35,484 nt of DNA from Planctomycetaceae bacterium (GTDB taxonomy: Bacteria > Planctomycetota > Phycisphaerae > Phycisphaerales > Zrk34). Below, piece after piece: positions 32,225 through 35,484 of the stretch. The translations under genes were made by a program, and so were the position numbers. The notes under the pieces were generated by a model. It did no database searches and had not been told where the DNA came from. It worked only from the letters and a program-made list of their open reading frames with translations. The stretch is taken from positions 1 through 35,484 of the forward strand of contig NYZD01000097.1 of the NCBI GenBank assembly GCA_002685935.1, in the 5' to 3' direction. Position 1 is the first letter of the stretch; the number at the start of each line of letters is the position of its first letter.

Positions 32225-32923
32225 TCAGCACTCACGTCGCGCGTCTTCGGCGCAGTAACCCCAGCCCCCGGCCAGCACACCGGCTGCACCGAATGCCGAA
32301 GGTGCGGGAACGAGTTCCAGATGCAGTGCGTTGTCGCTGGGGACCCACGGCCCGCCGTCGATGCTGATCTCGGTATACACGTCGAAGAAGCTGTCGATCT
32401 GAAACTGTCCGTTGCCCAGATCAGTCACCGTCGTTTGACCGGTTGACGCGCGGTTCGGGTCCTCACGGATCACAACCTGCTGTCCGCCGACATCGCCGGT
32501 GAGACTCATCGATAGAATCTCGGTATCCCAACTTTCGCCACTGCCCGTGGCGCCACTTGAGTTGAGTATGTCGACGAACAATCCGATCGAATCCGGGAAT
32601 GTAGCCTGCGGACCCACGAGGCCGGGCAGGTCAATCTCGACAAATACATCGAAAAAGCTGTCGACCTGATAATTTCCCGGAGGCAGACTCGCCAACGACA
32701 GTGGGCTGAGCGAGAGTCCGGCGACGAGTCGCATCTCGTACTCGGCCTGCAAGCTCAGTCCATCGGTGTGTGGGGCCGTATTAAGGGATACATACTGCCC
32801 AACGGGTGGGGGAAACGCATCCGTCGGACTCACGACGCCCGTGGCCCCCACATCACTGCCCAGCCACAGGCTGATCACCAACGGGGCAGCCGTCGTACGC
32901 CAGATGGAAGTGCAGTTGATCAT
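32225..32923 (-). CDS. Secreted PEP-CTERM-like protein, paralogue 2, with frame-shifted sorting tail
   Basis: This 232-residue protein resembles its neighbour: DSFFDVFVEIDLPG and DSFFDVYTEISIDGG are the paired motifs, with SWDTEILSMSLTGDVGG between them. It has a signal peptide (TTAAPLVISLWLGSDVGA) and reaches VPAPSAFGAAGVLAGG, the start of a sorting tail, but then reads GWGYCAEDARREC, which is not a tail. One extra G in the GGGGG run (32265-32269) restores GGLGLLRRRRAT and a stop at 32232-32234. Thus either the gene is frame-shifted or the sequence has a homopolymer error. ATG 32923 is chosen over 32947 because it begins the signal peptide and is preceded by GGAG. It is co-directional with paralogue 1, 62 bases upstream of it. 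Confidence 0.7.
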   Translation of the reverse strand: MINCTSIWRTTAAPLVISLWLGSDVGATGVVSPTDAFPPPVGQYVSLNTAPHTDGLSLQAEYEMRLVAGLSLSPLSLASLPPGNYQVDSFFDVFVEIDLPGLVGPQATFPDSIGLFVDILNSSGATGSGESWDTEILSMSLTGDVGGQQVVIREDPNRASTGQTTVTDLGNGQFQIDSFFDVYTEISIDGGPWVPSDNALHLELVPAPSAFGAAGVLAGGWGYCAEDARREC

Positions 32924-33046
32924 CAGTCTCCAGTCTCCTTCCGCCATGTCCCTTGTCCTGGAGCCGGCCCGATGCCGAGAAACGTCCCATCGAATCAGAC
33001 GCGATGGACCGGCGACACAAAAACGTAGATAAGAACGTCTCCCGCG

Positions 33047-33712
33047 TCAGCCGCGCCGCATCCGCCGTCTCACGCCCATGAATCCCATCAACCCCACACC
33101 GGCTATCCCCGCGCCGGGCGCCGGTACGCTCTGGGCGACGCCCAGACTCGACGGGCCGATGAAGTAGTCCGATGCCTGGTCGCCCGGCATTCCAAGTCCG
33201 AGTTGGATCGTTTCACCGGGACCGAGTCCGGAAACGTCGACGAAATCATTGTCGATCCATATCCCCGCAGTCGCCGCGACGACGTCGCCGGCTCCGTCGG
33301 CGCCCCAGGCGATGTAGTCCTCGAGCGCCGAGGCGGACCCGATGCTGCTCGTGCGGTAAAGCGCCAGTTCGCCGCTCGGCGCCGACAGGAACCCGGCGGG
33401 CAATTCCAGAACGAGGATCTCGCCGGGACCAATCGATGAAAAGGATGAAGCGGTCGAAAGCGCCGGGTTGATCGTGCTGATGCCGGTCACCAACCCGCAG
33501 GATGGCGACGTGGCCCCATTGCACCACCAGTATCCCGATGCATCGACCGGGGCCGGTCCGCTGTTCACGATCTCGACCTCATCAAGAGTGTCGTATCCCA
33601 CCTCGGAGATCAACAGATGGTTGGCCTGACCCTGTGCAACTCCGCCCATGCCCAAGGCGACGATCCCGGCCGCAATCGACACGACTCTCGCGCCTGACCC
33701 ATGAATCTTCAT
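33047..33712 (-). CDS. Secreted lamin-tail-like (LTD) protein with PEP-CTERM-type tail
   Basis: The 221-residue protein has a signal peptide (IAAGIVALGMGGVAQGQ), then LLISEVGYDTLDEVEIVNSG, the usual opening of an extracellular lamin-tail-like beta-sandwich (an acidic-aromatic strand with E-I-V-N-S), a central cysteine pair (WWCNGATSPSCG) and GPGEILVLELPAGF. The C-terminus VPAPGAGIAGVGLMGFMGVRRR is a clean sorting tail, with VPAP in place of VPEP. ATG 33712 has AGGAG nine bases upstream; an ATG three codons earlier is also possible. It probably decorates the cell surface. It belongs to the same cluster as its PEP-CTERM-type neighbours but is not similar to the tandem pair in its body. Confidence 0.72.
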   Translation of the reverse strand: MKIHGSGARVVSIAAGIVALGMGGVAQGQANHLLISEVGYDTLDEVEIVNSGPAPVDASGYWWCNGATSPSCGLVTGISTINPALSTASSFSSIGPGEILVLELPAGFLSAPSGELALYRTSSIGSASALEDYIAWGADGAGDVVAATAGIWIDNDFVDVSGLGPGETIQLGLGMPGDQASDYFIGPSSLGVAQSVPAPGAGIAGVGLMGFMGVRRRMRRG

Positions 33713-33976
33713 GCGAATCATCTCCTGCCTCACGGTGTTGTCGTGGAAACGTGACCCCTTGTCCGTGGAAGTCAACCTGTCCCCGACACGCTCATATGCA
33801 TTCTACCAGGAAATATGATCGGGACCCAAGAAATTTGGATCGAGATATGATCTTACCCGCACCGCCGCCGCCTGGGACCATCCTGTTAAGCTGGGTAATC
33901 AACTTGATCGTGTCGGCGGTATTCCCTGCCTTGAGTCGCTCATAGGACGCGAACCGCGACGCGCCGCGTCTCATGC

Positions 33977-34098
33977 CGATCATCGCAGGCAGCGCCGGAA
34001 ACGCACCGCCTGCTGCGTCAGGTCCGTCGTCACAGGGCGATCATCGCTAGCAGCGCCGGAAACGCACCGCCTGCTGCGTCAGCTCCGTTGTCACAGGA
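33977..34098. repeat. Two-copy 61-bp tandem repeat
   Basis: Copies at 33977-34037 and 34038-34098 differ at about five of 61 positions and share CGATCATCGC at the start and GTCACAGG near the end. A third partial start (CGATCGCC) follows at 34099. Each copy has GCAGGC or AGCAGCG facing CGCCTGCTGC, so a stem-loop is possible. Confidence 0.7.
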
Positions 34099-34128
34099 CG
34101 ATCGCCGGACACGCCGGCCGCGCATGAA

Positions 34129-34152
34129 AGACCCCGACGCGCGTCGGGGTCT
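34129..34152 (-). terminator. Perfect 24-base palindromic terminator
   Basis: Twelve-base arms (from AGACCCCGACGC and its complement) form a perfect palindrome. On the minus strand it is followed by TTC and lies 27 bases after the stop of the PEP-CTERM gene ending at 34180. The U-tract is short, so it is a good but not ideal intrinsic terminator. Confidence 0.58.
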
Positions 34153-34179
34153 GCTTCCTTCGCCTCTTATCCTACGGGC

Positions 34180-35076
34180 TCACGCCACGATCCGTCGCCG
34201 GGAGAGTCCCGCGAACACACACAGCGCGATGCCCGCGACACCCGCCGAGGGAATCGGGATCATCTGCGCCGCTACCCATGTGTTCACATCGACCACGGCC
34301 GGCTCGCCCACCTGCTGCGACAGCCACGGATCCACCCATGACGACGTGTACGTGATCAGCAGCCAGTCCGCCGGAATGGCGCCCGGCACGCTCACCAGAT
34401 GCGTCTGACCCGCGTTCAACAAGAAGTCCGGCTCCAACTGCAGGAACGCTTTCGGCAGCGGCGGGAAGTTCACCGCGTCCAGATCCGACAGCGCCGGCTC
34501 GGTGTTCGTCTTGTAAAACGCCACGTTGGTAAACGTGATCGGGCCGGTGATGAACACGTCGTCCGCTCGGAACTCCCAGTTGACCGAACCGGGCTTGTAC
34601 TTGAAGCCGGCGGGACCGGGCACGGAAAGCTCCGGCGTGCTCGTGCCGCCGGTCGACGGCAACACCACGTCCGTCAACGTCGAATTCTTGACGCGGACCG
34701 CCGCATCCGTGAAGCCCAGCGTGTCCATCTTGAACTCGGCGCCGATGTGATGGCGGCCGTTAAGCTGGGCCCCCGGGTTCACCGCCCAGTCGATGGTCAT
34801 CGTGTCATCAGGATGGCCGTGCGTAATCGAACTCGAGGCCGAGCCGAAGCCATTGTTGGCCGTGCTCACCGTCCCGTCCTCAAACCATCCGGTTGTCGCC
34901 AGTTCAATGTGTGCGTCCTTGTACGCCAGGCTCTGTGTCGTGCCGCTGTTGGACATCGTGTACGTGCCCACGTCCCAATTCATCTTGACGGTCACGATCT
35001 TCGCCTCGGCCGCCGGCGACCAAAGCAGCAGCGACAACCCCGCCACCACCAGTGAACCGATGAATCGACGATACAT
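34180..35076 (-). CDS. Secreted PEP-CTERM-like protein, larger
   Basis: The 298-residue protein has a signal peptide (FIGSLVVAGLSLLLWSPAAEA) and a beta-strand-rich body with no recognised domain (a stretch SSSITHGHPDDTMTIDW may bind a ligand but is not a known motif). The C-terminus IPIPSAGVAGIALCVFAGLSRRR fits a sorting tail with IPIP in the place of VPEP. ATG 35076 has AGGAG seven bases upstream. It is followed by the palindromic terminator at 34129-34152. A TTGACA hexamer lies about 50 bases upstream of the start on this strand, without a matching -10. It is probably exported and anchored by an exosortase-type system encoded elsewhere. Confidence 0.7.
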   Translation of the reverse strand: MYRRFIGSLVVAGLSLLLWSPAAEAKIVTVKMNWDVGTYTMSNSGTTQSLAYKDAHIELATTGWFEDGTVSTANNGFGSASSSITHGHPDDTMTIDWAVNPGAQLNGRHHIGAEFKMDTLGFTDAAVRVKNSTLTDVVLPSTGGTSTPELSVPGPAGFKYKPGSVNWEFRADDVFITGPITFTNVAFYKTNTEPALSDLDAVNFPPLPKAFLQLEPDFLLNAGQTHLVSVPGAIPADWLLITYTSSWVDPWLSQQVGEPAVVDVNTWVAAQMIPIPSAGVAGIALCVFAGLSRRRIVA

Positions 35077-35174
35077 GAGGATTCTCCTAACAATGCGCGC
35101 CGTCACGGCGCAAGGTCGTGTCAAGTCGCGTTCAAACGGCCGCGTGTCGAGCCCGCACAGGTCCGATCGAATGT

Positions 35175-35484
35175 CTATCCGCGGACGCGCCGCCGCCTAA
35201 CCAATCCGATCCCGCCGAGCATCGCCAGCCCCATCGGCGCCGCCGAGGGAAGCGGGATGCATTCGGCTTCAAAGTCGATGCCGGTGATCAGCGCCTCGCC
35301 GCCAATCGAAGATTGCGGATCGATGCCCACCTCGATCTCGATGCTTACCCAGCGCGGCTGGATGTCCCATACCTCGTCGACGTCCAGAAGAAAGCTTTCG
35401 ATGCCGTCGGGCAGGAAGAATCCGGGGCTTTCCCCCGGAAGGATCAAGTCGGGACGATTCTGAAAGTCGCCCGGCGCGTTGGCC
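35175..35484 (-). CDS. Partial PEP-CTERM-like secreted protein (5' end beyond the window)
   Basis: The frame is open through the right edge of the window, so the start and signal peptide are not visible. The visible C-terminal part has a beta-strand pattern (RWVSIEIEVGID) and a sorting tail beginning IPLPSAAPMGLAMLGG, with a hydrophobic helix and four arginines. The TTG at 35447 is not taken as the start, because the frame continues upstream with coding-like codons. It is the fifth member of the secreted-protein cluster in this window. Confidence 0.62.
   Translation of the reverse strand, partial: ANAPGDFQNRPDLILPGESPGFFLPDGIESFLLDVDEVWDIQPRWVSIEIEVGIDPQSSIGGEALITGIDFEAECIPLPSAAPMGLAMLGGIGLVRRRRVRG

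Larger units (their letters stand above)
33713..34179. other. Gap between secreted-protein genes
   Basis: About 470 bases. It contains a two-copy 61-bp tandem repeat (33977-34098) and a strong terminator (34129-34152). The AT-richer part 33790-33860 may hold the promoter of the LTD gene, but no clear hexamer pair was found. A 63-codon frame at 33792-33983 is not convincing. Confidence 0.55.

Noticed and set aside
33792-33983. Small minus-strand ORF of 63 codons
   Set aside because: No ribosome site, mixed third-base use and no motif; it lies partly in the tandem repeat.
33977-34098. CRISPR array
   Set aside because: Only two direct copies of 61 bp without spacers, and no cas genes.

Overview
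The window looks like a chromosomal segment from a GC-rich member of the Planctomycetota, probably a Phycisphaerae-like lineage. This is inferred from the gene content: PEP-CTERM-type secreted proteins with VPxP/IPxP tails, YVTN-propeller c-type cytochromes, SUMF1-domain proteins, an FG-GAP/UnbV protein, a BlaI plus M56 pair, and a uroporphyrinogen-decarboxylase-family protein. Most real genes have codons ending in G or C and few classical promoters, and many are coupled by ATGA overlaps. I see no rRNA, tRNA, CRISPR array, integrase or transposase.

Layout. 12-1745: flotillin-like SPFH protein. 1836-3571 (minus): two-subunit class I CoA-transferase related to glutaconate CoA-transferase. 3774-4127: small membrane protein broken by an in-frame TGA. 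4289-12270: sugar-acid and glycan metabolism, with a Gfo/Idh/MocA oxidoreductase, an enolase-superfamily enzyme on the minus strand, then a tight plus-strand run of DegT-type aminotransferase, heparinase-like protein, polysaccharide deacetylase, a variant isochorismatase-fold protein and an SMP-30-type propeller. 12700-21936: six closely packed genes for an exported electron-transfer or redox module (a di-haem cytochrome, two propeller-cytochrome fusions, two SUMF1-fold proteins without the sulfatase-activating cysteines, and a two-domain Rid/chorismatase-like protein). 22114-25359 (minus): large exported FG-GAP/UnbV protein with an unusual repeated helical N-terminal half.

25844-30003 looks like a remodelled defence locus. 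A NACHT NTPase (26032-28761) with its own TATAAT element sits next to a BlaI regulator whose partner M56 sensor peptidase is a remnant: frame-shifted, lacking the zinc motif and cut off just before the NACHT promoter. The BlaI promoter carries two dyad operators. Divergently, 30162-31349 encodes a uroporphyrinogen-decarboxylase-family protein.

31491-35484 (minus) is a run of five PEP-CTERM-like surface proteins. One has its sorting tail shifted out of frame at a homopolymer, and the last runs off the window. A 61-bp tandem repeat and a clear hairpin terminator lie among them.

The strongest candidates for something undescribed are the 12700-21936 cytochrome/SUMF1/Rid operon, the NACHT locus built against a dead BlaR-like gene, and the histone-fold-like repeats inside the FG-GAP protein. 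Functions are read from motifs by eye; no database search was possible.
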